The notes beneath the pieces are model-generated. The model had not been told where the DNA came from, did not search any database, and saw only the letters and a list, made by a program, of their open reading frames with translations. 64,000 nt of DNA from Maniola hyperantus. Taxonomy: Eukaryota; Arthropoda; Insecta; Lepidoptera; Nymphalidae. The stretch spans positions 14,224,557 through 14,288,556 of the forward strand of contig NC_048548.1 of the NCBI RefSeq assembly GCF_902806685.2, given 5' to 3'. A program made the translations under genes and the position numbers. Shown in pieces: positions 1-9,560 of this stretch (positions are counted from its first letter, which is position 1; the number at the start of each line of letters is the position of its first letter).

Positions 1-93
1 GTGCGGTGTACGCATGGAAGCCCGGCGGAGTGGTGAGCCCGCGCTGCACTCGCTGCGAGCGCAACGTCGCCCCTGCCGCCGCGCCTTGCCAGC

Positions 94-148
94 ATGGACC
101 GCGCGCGCCTCTCGCCGTCGCCGGACACGCTGCGTCGGCCGCTCCAAG
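94..148 (+). CDS. MCT-A exon 1 (start exon, predicted)
   Basis: ATG at 94 in good context (gccagcATGG) opens a short frame, MDRARLSPSPDTLRRPLQ, which ends at a CAAG|GTACACG donor after one base of the next codon. Exon 2 starts with exactly the two bases needed (ga). The phase fit and a similarly proline/arginine-rich style in exon 2 support it. No transcript evidence is available, so an alternative upstream start exon is possible. Confidence 0.5.
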
Positions 149-3100
149 GTACACGCAGATGTGTCTATTGCAGCACGAGGTCATGACGCAAGGTGCGGTG
201 TACGCATGGTATGGTGACCCCGCGCTGCACACGAACCAACTTCACTCAAAAAGTACCATCGTTCTCTTCGAAGAGAGAGGTAGTACCTACTTTCGACGCT
301 TCGACGACCTCTTACTAGGATTTACACAGAGCATGTGCCATCAACGACTCGCTTGACACATCTCCGCTGCATTTTTGAAGCACCTTGGAACCGCCATATC
401 TGTTCCTCGAGCTGTGACCCGCCCGTTGCCATTTTGTTTGCCGTTGACTTCTTGAGCTGTTTCGGTTACTCTGTTTCCTATAAATCTCCTTATTTCTGGT
501 TTAATCAAGTAGATATCTCCAAGCAAGAGCTCCTCCTATTGTGAGCTGAGTGACTCTTGGGGTTTTTATCTTTGCCCAATGTTAGCTACCATGTTATGAA
601 GCTGCAGGTTTTAAATTAAATCGCAATTCAATTTCAGGAGGACCCTGCGGAACCCCGGATTCGCCCCTCTCGCCGGAGACCTTAAGTGAGCCGGAGACGC
701 GCCTCCCGCGCGCGCTCACACCCATCCCTGAGAGCGAGCCTTTGCTCCACGGCCCGCGCTGTGCCAGCGCCAGCGCCATCGCGAGTGCCCCTGCCAGTGC
801 CACTGCTAGTGCCGGTGACGTTCCGCGCCGACACGCGCGTCCTCTGCACGTGCAGTTCGACGCGCAGTCGCCGCCCGCGCCCGTGTCCGTCTCGAGTTCC
901 AGCTCCTCCAGTTCCGACGATGAGGAACTGTCCATCGCCGAAGCGAGGCCCCCCGACGGCGGTTGGGGCTGGGTCGTCGTATTCGCCTCATTCATGGTCA
1001 ATCTCATTGCCGATGGCATCACGTTCAGTTTCGGAGTGTTCATGGAGCATTTCCTCGATTACTTCGGCGAGAGTACAGGAAAAACGGCCTGGATCGCCAG
1101 CATATTCATGGCGATGCCACTTTTGTCTGGTCCGATAGCCAGTTTCTTGACAGACAGGTACGGCTGCCGACGAATGACGATTTTCGGGTCAATTTTAGCA
1201 GCGATAGGATTCATTATTTCTGCATTTGTGGACAACATAGAGACGTTGATGTTCACATTCGGAATCATGGCTGGATTCGGCCTGAGTCTGTGCTATGTAG
1301 CAGCAGTAGTGATCGTCGCGTACTACTTTGAGAAGAAGCGTTCCTTAGCCACCGGTATCTCTGTGTGCGGAAGTGGGATCGGCACGTTCATATTTGCTCC
1401 GTTGTCAAATGTTTTGCTGGACGAGTACGGGTGGCGAGGAACTACTCTGATCCTCGCTGGACTTTTCTTGAATATGGCGGTGTGTGGCTTGCTGTTTCGC
1501 GATCTGCCGTGGACGGCTACGATGAATGAAGAGAGAGCGAAACAGAGAAAACGTAGAAGAGAGAGAAAAAGAAACAAACGTTACGGATCATCCGCAGATA
1601 GTTTCTCGGACAGTAAGAGTAGTGCTGTCGGGTCCACTAAAGCGGCTGACGCTGAAGACATCGAGGCGGTAACGACGTCGATAGTGCCACGATATAGCTC
1701 CTTAGTCGACCTACCGACGTACATGACTGGAGGCGAAGGGGTGTCGCTGGAAACCTTCGAGCTGATGTCCACTCGAGGTCGTGCGTATGCGCTCTTAGCA
1801 CAGAATTACCCTGGAGTATTGCTTCCCTCGCGAAGTTTCAGTGACAGTGGACGATTGCACGAGATGTCCCCTCCGAAGACTCTGATGTCCCCCGGAACGA
1901 TATCCCCGGGGACATTGTCCCCTAATAATTCAGTCCCCAGTGCCCCGGAGACCAACGGCTCGACACGGCTGAATGATAAAGCAGCTTTGTCAGTATGGAT
2001 CAAAAGGCATGGTCATGGAGGACATGGTTCAACGAAGAAACCACCAGCTTTCTTGAAAGATTTGAGGTTACACAGGCATTCCCTGACCTACAGGGGTGCT
2101 ATGTTAAATATCAATCGGTACAGACTTCGAGCGTCTTCGTGCCCCAACATCTTGAGAAACTCGATGACTACTATTGCTAAAGAAAAGGTACGCATATTTT
2201 CTAGAGAGTAGAAACCTCAGACTTTATGGAATTATTAGTTTATGTTCGCGACTTCGTCCGCGTGGACTACACAAATTTCAAACCCCTATTTCACCCCCCT
2301 TAGGGGTTGAATTTTCAAAATCCTTTTTCAGCGGATGCCTACGTCATAAAAGCTATCTGCATGCCGAATTTTAGCTCGATCGTCCAGTAGTTTGATCTGT
2401 GCATTGATAGATCAGTCAGTCATTCAGTCAGTCAGTCAGTCACCTTTTCCTTTTATATATTTAGATTAATGATTATGATTTTGAGATTTCGTAATTTTTA
2501 TGGTTGTTTAGTTATGCCCCCTATTAAGGTGATATCATCATCAATTGCAGGTGCAATGGTACGCGGGGCTGTGGGACTTCTGGGACCTGGCGGTGGACCT
2601 TCTGGACTTCTCCCACTTCCTCAACCCGGCCTTCCTCGTGTTCGCGGTGTCCAACTTCCTGCTGTACCTGTGGTACGACGTGCCCTACGTGTTCCTCGTG
2701 CAAAACGCTCTGAGTATGGGCTTCACCGACTCGCAGTCCTCCATGCTGATCTCTATCATCGGGATACTGAACATGTTCGGCGAGGTGAGTTGTTTTTTAG
2801 GGTTCCTCAAGCTGTGAAAGCCTAGTGGTTAGGACGTCCGCCTTCTAATCAGAGGTCGGGGGTTCGATCCCGGGCACGCACCTCTAACTTTTCGGAGTTA
2901 TGTGCGTTTTAATCTTAATAACCCTTTGGCTTTGCTGTTGTACGGGAGCGGTGTGCAGGCTCGACCGTACCAAAGGGGAGATCTCCCACCGAGCGGTTGG
3001 TTGTGCTCGGTAGCGCCAGCTGGGCCGACGGTTATGTCTTGAAACTTCTATATATAGTCCAGATTGCAGAAAACTCCGTTAGTGCGATTACCATCGGCGG

Positions 3101-4889
3101 TACATTTGTTCGGGACTACGTCATCGATTGAACAGCGCCATCTAGTTTCTATTGTGGTAACCGCCACACTGTAGTCGGGTATAAAAGCGTTTAGTCAGTA
3201 TTTGTTTGACGTTTCCAGATCATCCTCGGCTGGATAGGCGACTGGGAGTGCGTGAACGCGAGCCTGGTGTACGCAGTGTGCATGATCCTGTGCGGGCTCG
3301 TCACCGTCGTCGTGCCCCTGCTCAGCACGTACATCGGCCTCGCCGCCGCCTCGGGGGCCTTCGGGGCCTTCATCGCGGCCAACTACAGCCTCACCAGCAT
3401 CATCCTGGTGGAGCAGATCACGCTGGAGAAGTTCACCAACGCGTACGGCTTGCTGCTGCTCATGCAGGGCGTGGCCAACCTCATCGGAACCCCCATGGGA
3501 GGTGAGTGATTCCTTCGCGAGGTCATCTGTTGGCTGGTAGCTAGGGTTCATGATTTCTCGAGCTTATCAATTTCTCGGGTCTCGAGAATTCTCGAGGCTA
3601 ATTTCTCGGGTCTTCTCGTGTTGTCGAGAAATTTACATTTACGTACGGATTTGCATATTCTTCGGTTCCAATAATGCGATTAATCAACAAATTCAGTGGT
3701 TTCCTCTCAAATAAAAGTACCAAAATAATTATAAGACTTTTATTGACAGTCTTCAACATAATTAGCTTCTTTTTCTTAAAGAAAACTAAAAAAATAAGCT
3801 ATTCTGACATTTGTGACTTATACATATATACAATTACAGCACAAGCACAGCATTAAAAAGAAAAAAAATCAACTTAAAACTTCTAGCTTCTTTCTTTTAA
3901 ACAAAACAAACAATAAACAAAAATTTCAACATGAAAACGTTAACCTTATCCTAACTTATAATTAAATTACAATCACAGCACCATTTTTGGCATGTTAATT
4001 AGAAAAAAAAATCAAATGAAATTTTTGCATTTAAAACAAACGGCAAACGCAAATCGTTTTATTTTATAATTTCATAGACTCAAATATGATTTCTCGAGTT
4101 CTCGAGTTTTCTCGAGCTTGATTTCCCGGGAACAAAGCCCAACGATTTCCCGGGAATTCTCGGGAATGAACCCTACTGGTAGCTCACCTTACTGACTCGC
4201 TCATTGTAACCAACTACAGCTTCACCTCGTATCTCACCCACCAGCCCCCCGATAGGGTCTTGGATAGGTCACACCTCATTGACACCCACCCCACTCACCT
4301 AATCACACCACACCCACCAGGTCAGAAACTAACCGGCTCGTTGGAAAGCCTGGAACACCGCAAGGACAAAAGCTCTCTTTGCGTGTTCTATCGCTTTTAT
4401 AATGGAGAGTGCTTTGAAGAGCTTTTTGACCTCATTTCACCCTCCTTTTTCTACCAGCGCACCGCGCGCCACCGTAAGCAATTTCACCCTCACAACATTA
4501 CAACTCGGATAAGTCATAGGAATGTTATGACGTACTTTATCGTTAGCTAACAGGTCTGTAAGAAGGCATCCTGGAGCGAGTGGTGTGAAAAGAAAGACGC
4601 TTCGCTTCAATAACTTGATCTATTTCCAGGCTGGCTGAAGGACATCACCGATAGCTACGACCTCTCGTTCTATCTCGCTGGCGTCTTCATCAGCGTGTCC
4701 GGCCTGATCCTGCTAGTGTCCCCGCTGTACAACGCCACGCGCCGCTACAAGAACCATCGCAAGTCCGCCGACTTGTCTGCCAACACGTCCACCGACATGT
4801 CCACCGACGTGTCGACCAACAAGTCCGCCAACAACGAACTAACGCACATCAACGGGCAAGTCAAACAGAATGGAAAGCTGATTATGTAA
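94..4889 (+). CDS. MCT-A: monocarboxylate transporter-like protein (SLC16 family), 5 coding exons, apparently complete
   Basis: Predicted plasma-membrane carrier of the major facilitator superfamily; SLC16 proteins typically move lactate, pyruvate or related monocarboxylates with H+, but this substrate is inferred. Exons 94-148, 638-2187, 2551-2784, 3219-3501 and 4630-4889 join with GT/AG sites and matching phases (1,0,0,1) into a 793-residue frame without stops. The family signature before helix 1 is visible as DGGWGW (residues 125-130), and the helix-5 signature as YYFEKKRSLATG (residues 247-258). About six hydrophobic segments lie in exon 2, then a long charged Ser-rich loop (about residues 320-535), then further helices in exons 3-5. 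The C-tail is a Ser/Thr/Asn/Asp-rich repeat (STDMSTDVSTNKSAN). The long loop exceeds that of typical vertebrate members. The start exon is the least certain part. Two paralogues lie downstream on the other strand. Confidence 0.9.
149..637 (+). other. MCT-A intron 1
   Basis: Starts gtacacg, ends atttcag. A roughly 50-base stretch at 193-234 repeats positions 1-52 imperfectly (17 exact bases gtgcggtgtacgcatgg), so the start exon sits between two copies of a short duplication. The rest holds an antisense LINE fragment. Confidence 0.5.
390..560 (-). pseudogene. LINE reverse-transcriptase C-terminal fragment (RTE-like), decayed
   Basis: The minus strand reads IYLIKPEIRRFIGNRVTETAQ, which resembles the IRNEEIRRRTxVTDIAQ stretch common near the C-terminus of insect RTE-type LINE proteins. 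The same region recurs at 6600-6835 and 47565-47610. Confidence 0.5.
638..2187 (+). CDS. MCT-A exon 2 (N-terminal half, helices 1-6 and large loop)
   Basis: Acceptor atttcag|GAGGACCC at 637/638 and donor GAAAAG|GTACGC at 2187/2188. Reading GPCGTPDSPLSPETL at the exon start matches the start of exon 2 in both paralogues (GPCGGSDMPLSPETL, GPCGTKDLSLSPETL). This shows that the frame continues upstream of any internal start. The exon encodes both SLC16 signatures and a Lys/Arg-rich segment (KQRKRRRERKRNKR) right after helix 6. Confidence 0.92.
2237..2466 (+). repeat. Family A interspersed repeat in MCT-A intron 2
   Basis: About 225 bases: head tgctcgcgacttcgtccgcg, middle cacccccttaggggttgaat, a (cagt)n tract, end ccttttccttttatatattt. 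About twelve copies in this window on both strands. It looks like the 3' part of a retroelement; class not established. Confidence 0.75.
2551..2784 (+). CDS. MCT-A exon 3
   Basis: Acceptor caattgcag|GTGCAATGG and donor GGCGAG|GTGAGT, phase 0 on both sides, 78 codons. It encodes VQWYAGLWDFWDL followed by hydrophobic helices and ends ILNMFGE. The equivalent exons in MCT-B (80 codons) and MCT-C (76 codons) differ slightly in length. Confidence 0.92.
2810..2915 (+). repeat. tRNA-derived SINE family S1, truncated
   Basis: tRNA-like head with A box (tagtggttagg) and B box (ggttcgatccc); anticodon loop cttctaa resembles a tRNA-Arg(TCT). The body stops after the first 100 bases. The full-length form at 31535-31830 defines the family; it resembles the abundant tRNA SINEs known from Lepidoptera. 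Confidence 0.8.
2939..3168 (-). mobile_element. Solo LTR 1, in MCT-A intron 3
   Basis: 230 bases starting tgtacggg and ending ccgccaca (TG...CA), flanked by exact 4-bp duplications ctgt (2935-2938, 3169-3172). About 90% like the reverse complement of 5244-5486. No internal retroviral sequence, so it is a recombined solo LTR or a very small LTR element. It carries a tatatata stretch that may be its TATA box. Confidence 0.8.
3219..3501 (+). CDS. MCT-A exon 4
   Basis: Acceptor gtttccag|ATCATCCTCGG and donor GGGAG|GTGAGT. At 283 bases it is the same length as MCT-C exon 4. It encodes IILGWIGDWECVNASL and several helices ending in GTPMG. GC-rich third positions contrast with the AT-rich intron. 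Confidence 0.92.
3542..4175. mobile_element. Non-autonomous hAT element, 634 bp, in MCT-A intron 4
   Basis: Termini TAGGGTTCAT...ATGAACCCTA and an exact 8-bp duplication ctggtagc (3534-3541, 4176-4183). Subterminal parts are dense in ctcgag/cccggg-type repeats; the centre is AT-rich with no transposase. Confidence 0.88.
4202..4235 (+). pseudogene. Decayed exon-4-like fragment in MCT-A intron 4
   Basis: Reads I-V-T-N-Y-S-F-T-S in one frame, resembling IAANYSLTS of the real exon 4. It lies right after a hAT insertion (3542-4175). Without that insertion it would be about 60 bases past the exon-4 donor. Short, so moderate confidence; the parallel remnants in MCT-B and MCT-C strengthen it. Confidence 0.45.
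4335..4510 (+). pseudogene. LINE RT C-terminal fragment in MCT-A intron 4
   Basis: Reads LESLEHRKDKSSLCVFYRFY then GECFEELFDLI...RTARHRKQFHPHN, the style of the C-terminal region of insect non-LTR reverse transcriptases. The next part of such a protein is seen at 17237-17480. Confidence 0.65.
4630..4889 (+). CDS. MCT-A exon 5 (last coding exon)
   Basis: Acceptor tatttccag|GCTGGCTG; completes a split Gly codon, then WLKDITDSYDLSFYLAG, the last helix and a polar C-tail, stop TAA at 4887-4889. No clear AATAAA signal was seen in the next 350 bases, which are occupied by a MITE and an LTR insertion. Confidence 0.9.
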
Positions 4890-4970
4890 GCTTCTAGCAT
4901 ATGTCCCAAATAGGTGAAGCCAGGTTAAGAACGAAACATTGTTTTGCTAACACGTTAGTAAAAAAATATA

Positions 4971-5131
4971 AGTCCCGCAAATTGCCAATGCGCGTGGCCG
5001 CTATTTTTGTGACGTCAGAACTATATTGAAGTTACGAGCTGATGGTATATTTTTATTTCGGCTGACGTCAAAATAACATCATTTCGATGTTAATGAGACC
5101 TGGTTCCAGCGCAATAGCAATTTGCGGGACT
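4971..5131. mobile_element. MITE family D copy 1 (TA target)
   Basis: 161 bases with inverted ends AGTCCCGCAAATTGC and GCAATTTGCGGGACT, flanked by TA on both sides. Same element at 22625-22764. TA target suggests the Tc1/mariner superfamily; no transposase. Confidence 0.75.
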
Positions 5132-5138
5132 TATAGCA

Positions 5139-5570
5139 CAGTACGCGGCAGAAAGTAATGTAATACTCAGCCTTTAGAATGACATTTCGGCTTTGTAGAG
5201 CGTTGTCTCTGTCACTCATACATATATGACATTTTGTCGGTCTTGTGACGGTTGCCACAGATGCAACCAGATGGCGCTATTCAATCGATAACATTTCATG
5301 ACGTAGTCCCGAACAAATGTACCGCCGACAGTACTCGCACTAACGGAGTTTTCTGCAATCTGGACTACCTATATATAGAAGTTTCAAGACACAACCGTCG
5401 GCCCAGCTGGCGCTACCGAGCACAACCAACCGCTCGGTGGGAGATCTCCCTTTGGTACGGTCCAGCCTACACACCGCTCCCGTACAGTCTCAACGACAGA
5501 GACAACGCTCTACAAATCTGCTATCTCCTAAAGGTCGATGTAAATTACTTTTGGCCGCGTATTTTACTAG
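5139..5570. mobile_element. MITE family C (palindromic), interrupted by solo LTR 2
   Basis: Ends gtacgcggcagaaagtaatg and attacttttggccgcgta. The interior gtagagcgttgtctctgtca is repeated inverted. The uninterrupted copy at 44628-44741 shows that 5244-5486 is an insertion. Confidence 0.75.
5244..5486 (+). mobile_element. Solo LTR 2, inserted in a MITE downstream of MCT-A
   Basis: 243 bases, TGTGACGG...CGTACA, with exact 4-bp duplication gtct (5240-5243, 5487-5490). Opposite orientation to solo LTR 1 and about 2.3 kb away. The empty site is seen in the MITE copy at 44628-44741. Confidence 0.82.
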
Positions 5571-6060
5571 TTAAGTCGCATCGTAAAAATTCGTTAGCGC
5601 AGAAAAGCGCAACCTAACCCCGACTAAATTTAGTCATGTTAAATATGTTTCCACCTTTAATCTACTTAACTATTAGTCTGTCCTTAGCCTTTCTAACTTT
5701 AATGTAACTAAAGTACATCACTAGTGAGTAAACATAGCATTTTGCAATACTAATACGTGATAGCCGAAAAAATTATAACTAACTGCGATATGAAATTAAA
5801 ATCCAAGACTAAATTACCTATTTATATAAGTAATCATATAATTAATTCGTTAATTAAATATTATAATATGATTATATTATATGAGTATATAATATAATCG
5901 GAAGTATTGTCAACATCGTGAAGTTGAAATGGTATAGCGAATTTTAGTAATAAGTAGTTAAGTAGTTTGATGATTAGATAGATACACTGAGATGTTATAT
6001 TACTAGAGGAAGAAATGTCCTGCACAAGATCACTACCCTTATTATCACTTATCATATTCA
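5571..6060. other. AT-rich spacer
   Basis: No gene or recognisable element seen; strongly AT-rich around 5820-5900. Confidence 0.4.
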
Positions 6061-6170
6061 TCATCATCATCATCATCATCATAATCATCAGCCTGTGGAA
6101 GTCCACTGTTGGACATAGGCCTTCCCTAAAGAGTGCCACCACACCCGGTCCTCAGCCTTCCTCATCCAGA
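6055..6170 (+). repeat. (TCA)n plus family E repeat tail
   Basis: A tcatca tract followed by cagcctgtggaagtccactg and ttggacataggcc, a common lepidopteran repeat segment also seen at 20268 and 22010 (split by a hAT element), with a related form at 36066. Confidence 0.6.
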
Positions 6171-6222
6171 TCTTTATTCTTGATCATATATCATATACAT
6201 ATTTCTTTATCACTACCCTTAC

Positions 6223-6565
6223 TATAAATGCGAAAGTATGTTTGTTGGTTTGTCCTTCAATCACGTTGCAATGGAGCAACGGAGCGACCTGATTTTTTGC
6301 ATGGTTATAGTTAGAGACCTGAAAATTGAGATATGCTACTTTTTATCCCGGAAAATTTTAGAGTTCTCTCGGGAAGGTTAGTTTTTAAAAGTACTGTAGG
6401 AACTCTTTGATTTTTCGGGATAAAAAGTAGCCTATGTCCTTCCCGGGGATGCAAACTATCGATGTACCTAATTTCGTGAAAATCGGTTGAACGGATGGGT
6501 CTTGAAAGGCTAGCAGACAGGTAGATAGACAGACAGACACACTTTCGCATTTATAATATTAGTAT
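6223..6565. repeat. Two family B repeats head to head
   Basis: Starts ataaatgcgaaagt and ends actttcgcatttataatatt, so two B-type copies face each other. Family B is about 230 bases, with an internal cgggataaaaagtagcctat and a terminal cgcatttataatattagtat. Confidence 0.7.
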
Positions 6566-6599
6566 AGAAGTATGAACTATACTACTGTATGAACTCAAA

Positions 6600-6835
6600 A
6601 TTTTCTCCTTTTTTGCAAAGTAGCCATTCTAGCCCCTTGGGACCTCAGTGTCTACCGGTTTTTCGAACTATACTTATGTGCCCCTGCCCAATGCCACTTC
6701 AGCTTCGCAACCCGTTGAGCTATGTCGGTTACTCTAGTTCTCCTACGGATCTCCTCATTTCTAGTTTGATCACGTAGAGAAACTCCAAACATAGCTCTCT
6801 CCATCGCCCGCTGAGTGACTCTGAGCTTTCTGATT
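6600..6835 (-). pseudogene. LINE RT fragment (RTE-like), antisense
   Basis: Contains tcctacggatctcctcattt and gatcacgtagagaaactcca, the reverse of the segment that encodes SL(R)DxIRNEEIRRRT in RTE-type LINEs. Frame broken. Confidence 0.55.
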
Positions 6836-7173
6836 CTTATTTCTCTAGTAATATATCACTCTAATTAGATATTAGTAATTGATAACGGTTGAATTTTTGG
6901 CAAGTTTGTAATAAATTAAGGTTTGTTCTGAACGTAGATAAGTAAAACAGTAAGGTTTTTGAGTATATTCCGTAAAAAATGACTCCCCACGCGCCATTTT
7001 AACTATGGGTCAACTGTCATGTCAAAAGTACGGTTTACGGACTAAGGCCTCATTTACGGAGACGCGGGGCGTCGCGCGTCGCGTGTGTCGTGGCGTCTCG
7101 CGGCGCGTCGTACGTCTTTTTTGTTTACGGTGAAGCGGCACTGATCATCGCACGCGTAATCACAAACATAATA

Positions 7174-7353
7174 TTTTTTTTTTTTTTTAAAGAATATTAG
7201 CCATTTTTTAAATGACTAATATTCCCCTTTCCTCTCCAATTAAGCGTCAAGCTTGTGCTAGGAGTAGGTACGACAATAGTGCAACGGGCGGGGTTTGAAC
7301 CGTCGACCTTTCGGTTTTCAGTCCACTCCTATACCGGTTGAGCTATTGAGGCT
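7174..7353 (-). repeat. tRNA-derived SINE family S2
   Basis: Minus strand begins agcctcaatagctcaaccgg, has B-box-like ggttcaaaccc, ends gctaatattctttaaaaa with a poly(A) tail. Other copies at 10647, 23655 and 63545. Confidence 0.8.
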
Positions 7354-7510
7354 AATATGGCAATATACGAGGTTGTTCATAGAGATGCGAGGCGGGAAGA
7401 GTGGCGGTGCCCGCCGCTGTGCGCGCGGCGAATCCTCAAAGCGTGTAGCGTTGCACGCGGCGGGCATGTGCCATTTCCAAATAAAGACTGGCAGAAGGTT
7501 CCGCTGTGGG

Positions 7511-8021
7511 CAGTGTTTCCATATGTAAATCGAGAATTACCGTGTTCAAGGGTTAAAATTACGGTGTTTCTAGATTAAATTACGGTGGATTAGCTAAAAG
7601 AATACCGTGTAAATTAACGTGTAATTTTTAAAAGAATAAACGTCACGAATTTGCTTTTTAATCAACTATTAATGTTATTCTGAATCTGACTCTCCTAGCA
7701 TAGCAATATCTTTTTCATATACGGATTTATACATATTAATATTTTGTTAAATCTCATTAGTGTTACATTTTACTCCTTCCTAATTGCTAGAATAAGGACG
7801 AAAATAGATTGCTGAGATTTGATGCTTAAGAGAAATGTTGCCATTACGAAATATGCTTAGGTGACTGAGATTCGTACTCGTATTACGCAGTATATTATGA
7901 ATTTTTAACGTGATTTTGTATTACGGTGACACGGTCAAGGTAATGGCCATATTACCTTGACGGTAGATTAGGGCTGAATTACGGTGCATCTACGGTAATT
8001 ACCGTGTACATGGAAACACTG
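7511..8021. mobile_element. Non-autonomous hAT element, 511 bp
   Basis: Ends CAGTGTTTCCATATGT...ACATGGAAACACTG with exact 8-bp duplication gctgtggg (7503-7510, 8022-8029). AT-rich interior with repeated aattaccgtg motifs. Confidence 0.9.
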
Positions 8022-8534
8022 GCTGTGGGTATCGCTTCATCGAGAATTGCCGCCGCGTGCGCCGCCACGATGAACGCCGCGTGAGACGCGTCGATGCCAT
8101 ACGCGGGCTCGGCCGCAAAAAACGCTCCATTTCAAACAAACGCGTGTAAAATTGCATCTCCGTAAACGCACTCATACAACGCCATAATGTTTAAATTCAG
8201 TGCGGGCCGCGCCGCCCGTCGCAACGCGCGACGCCCCGCGTCTCTGTAAACGAGGCCTTAAATCGTACTTTTGACATGAAATTTGACACAAAAAGTTAAA
8301 ATGGCGCGTGAGGAGTTTTTTTACGCGTTATAAAGTAGTGTTTGAAGGAATAGCGTGACCTCGAATATTATGAAATTATATTTGGTGATGTTACGAAAAC
8401 TATTTGTAAGACTATAGTGGCTTGATCCGATATACATCTTTATGACTAAGAAATGTAATTGCGTAGATACGACCGATTTTACGGTCGAGTGATACGAAAA
8501 TGACAGATTTTACGTTCAGTGTACTTTGAAACAC

Positions 8535-8885
8535 GACCGATTTATCATCATCATCATCATCACCATCATCATCATAATCAACCCATGGCCGGCTCACCAA
8601 CGAGCACGGCGGGGTGATAAAGTTGGAGTAGCGACAGCAACGCGACAGCAGTAGCAATGCGACAGCATTTGCTGTCTCTCTTCTTCTTATTTTGCTTTGT
8701 GGCTATTGCTGTCTCTCTCTAGCCGCTGTTGTGACAGCAATGATCGCGAGATTTACGACTGTCGCAAGCCTGTCGCGAGATACGTAATCACCCCGCGGGT
8801 CTCCTCTCAAAGTGAGAGGGTTTTGGCTATACCACGTCGGTCGAGTGCGGATTGGCAGACTTCACACACCTTCGTGAATTTGTGG
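8535..8885 (-). repeat. SINE S1 3' part, split by a small MITE
   Basis: Minus strand carries the SINE tail (gtgtgaagtct..., gagaggagaccc, gagccggccatgggttgat) followed by a (atg)n tract. The element at 8610-8795 separates the two halves. Confidence 0.7.
8610..8795. mobile_element. Small MITE, 186 bp, 3-bp target duplication
   Basis: Ends CGGGGTGATAAAG and GTAATCACCCCG flanked by cgg on each side; the intact SINE sequence (gagcacgggtctcc) confirms the empty site. Interior rich in gcgacagca motifs. A relative with a similar left end is at 13618-13814. Superfamily not assigned. Confidence 0.7.
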
Positions 8886-8965
8886 TTACATTACACAAAA
8901 ATAATTAAATTGTGGTCATGAACTAATAATTAGTGTTTTCAATTTTCTAAGTAAGATAACTATAT

Positions 8966-9128
8966 CAAGTGGGGTATCATATGAAAGGTTCACCTGTGCA
9001 TTCTAAAACAAATTTTTATTTATTTTTATGTACCTATCATAGTTTTTGCTGCAAAATGTCGAAAAAATACGACTGTAGTACGGAACCCTCATTGCGCGAG
9101 CCTGACTCGCACTTGGCCGGTTTTTTTA
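8966..9128 (-). repeat. Family H interspersed repeat
   Basis: Minus strand begins aaccggccaagtgcgagtca and contains gagggttccgtactacagtc. A very common lepidopteran repeat; the longest copy here is 22176-22545. Confidence 0.7.
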
Positions 9129-9560
9129 AAACAAGTGATAAGGACTTAACTAACCAAAGACTGCCCTGAATATAAATGTTGGTGTTATAGACCCCGAGTA
9201 GTTCTAGGCTAGGCGAGAAAAGTTGCACTTTTTCCTATTTGAACTTTGACTTTATTGGATCGAATTATAATACTAAGTGCGGTTACGCACTCATTTGATT
9301 CGAGCCCGTGAAAGTACGGATATGAAAAACTCGGACCGAAATCGGGCATTGCTAATCCGATCTCTGACCCATTAAGTCCAAGCTATGTCCGATTTAAATC
9401 CGAGGCTCATCCGGGATATTCTCATGGATCACGGAGAGATATCGGATGACGGAAGCCGGATCTAGTGCGTAAGCTACCATACAAATACACTGTATATAGC
9501 GAAATTGAGGGACTGGGTATTTTATTGCGTTGTAAAGAGTTTTCGTTAAACGGAGATTAA

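Larger units (their letters stand above)
7046..8257. mobile_element. Non-autonomous element with TTAA-type target (piggyBac-like)
   Basis: Inverted ends GGCCTCATTTACGGAGACGC and its complement at 8238-8257; flanks ctaa (left, one mismatch) and ttaa (right). A TTAA target is characteristic of piggyBac. It contains a SINE and a hAT element as later insertions; without them it is about 0.5 kb. Confidence 0.6.
6971..8333. mobile_element. Palindromic MITE family F, host of a nested insertion stack
   Basis: Arms gtaaaaaatgactccccacg with cgccattttaac and a matching inverted arm (gttaaaatggcgcgtgagga) at the right, both containing a catgtcaaaagta motif. The element at 7046-8257 was inserted near its centre. 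Confidence 0.6.

Noticed and set aside
742..744. Start of MCT-A at a TTG within exon 2
   Set aside because: Homology to both paralogues extends upstream to the exon-2 acceptor at 638, and a phase-matching ATG exon exists at 94-148.
2810..2880. Possible tRNA gene with A and B boxes
   Set aside because: Same head occurs in at least four other places followed by a shared body and tail, so it is a SINE head, not a tRNA gene.
5252..5617. 121-codon open frame downstream of MCT-A
   Set aside because: It runs through a solo LTR and the rest of a MITE; its text is explained by those elements and by an inverted LTR copy in intron 3.
9283..9471. Possible MITE with ttacgcact ends
   Set aside because: Only about nine bases are inverted and no target duplication could be seen.
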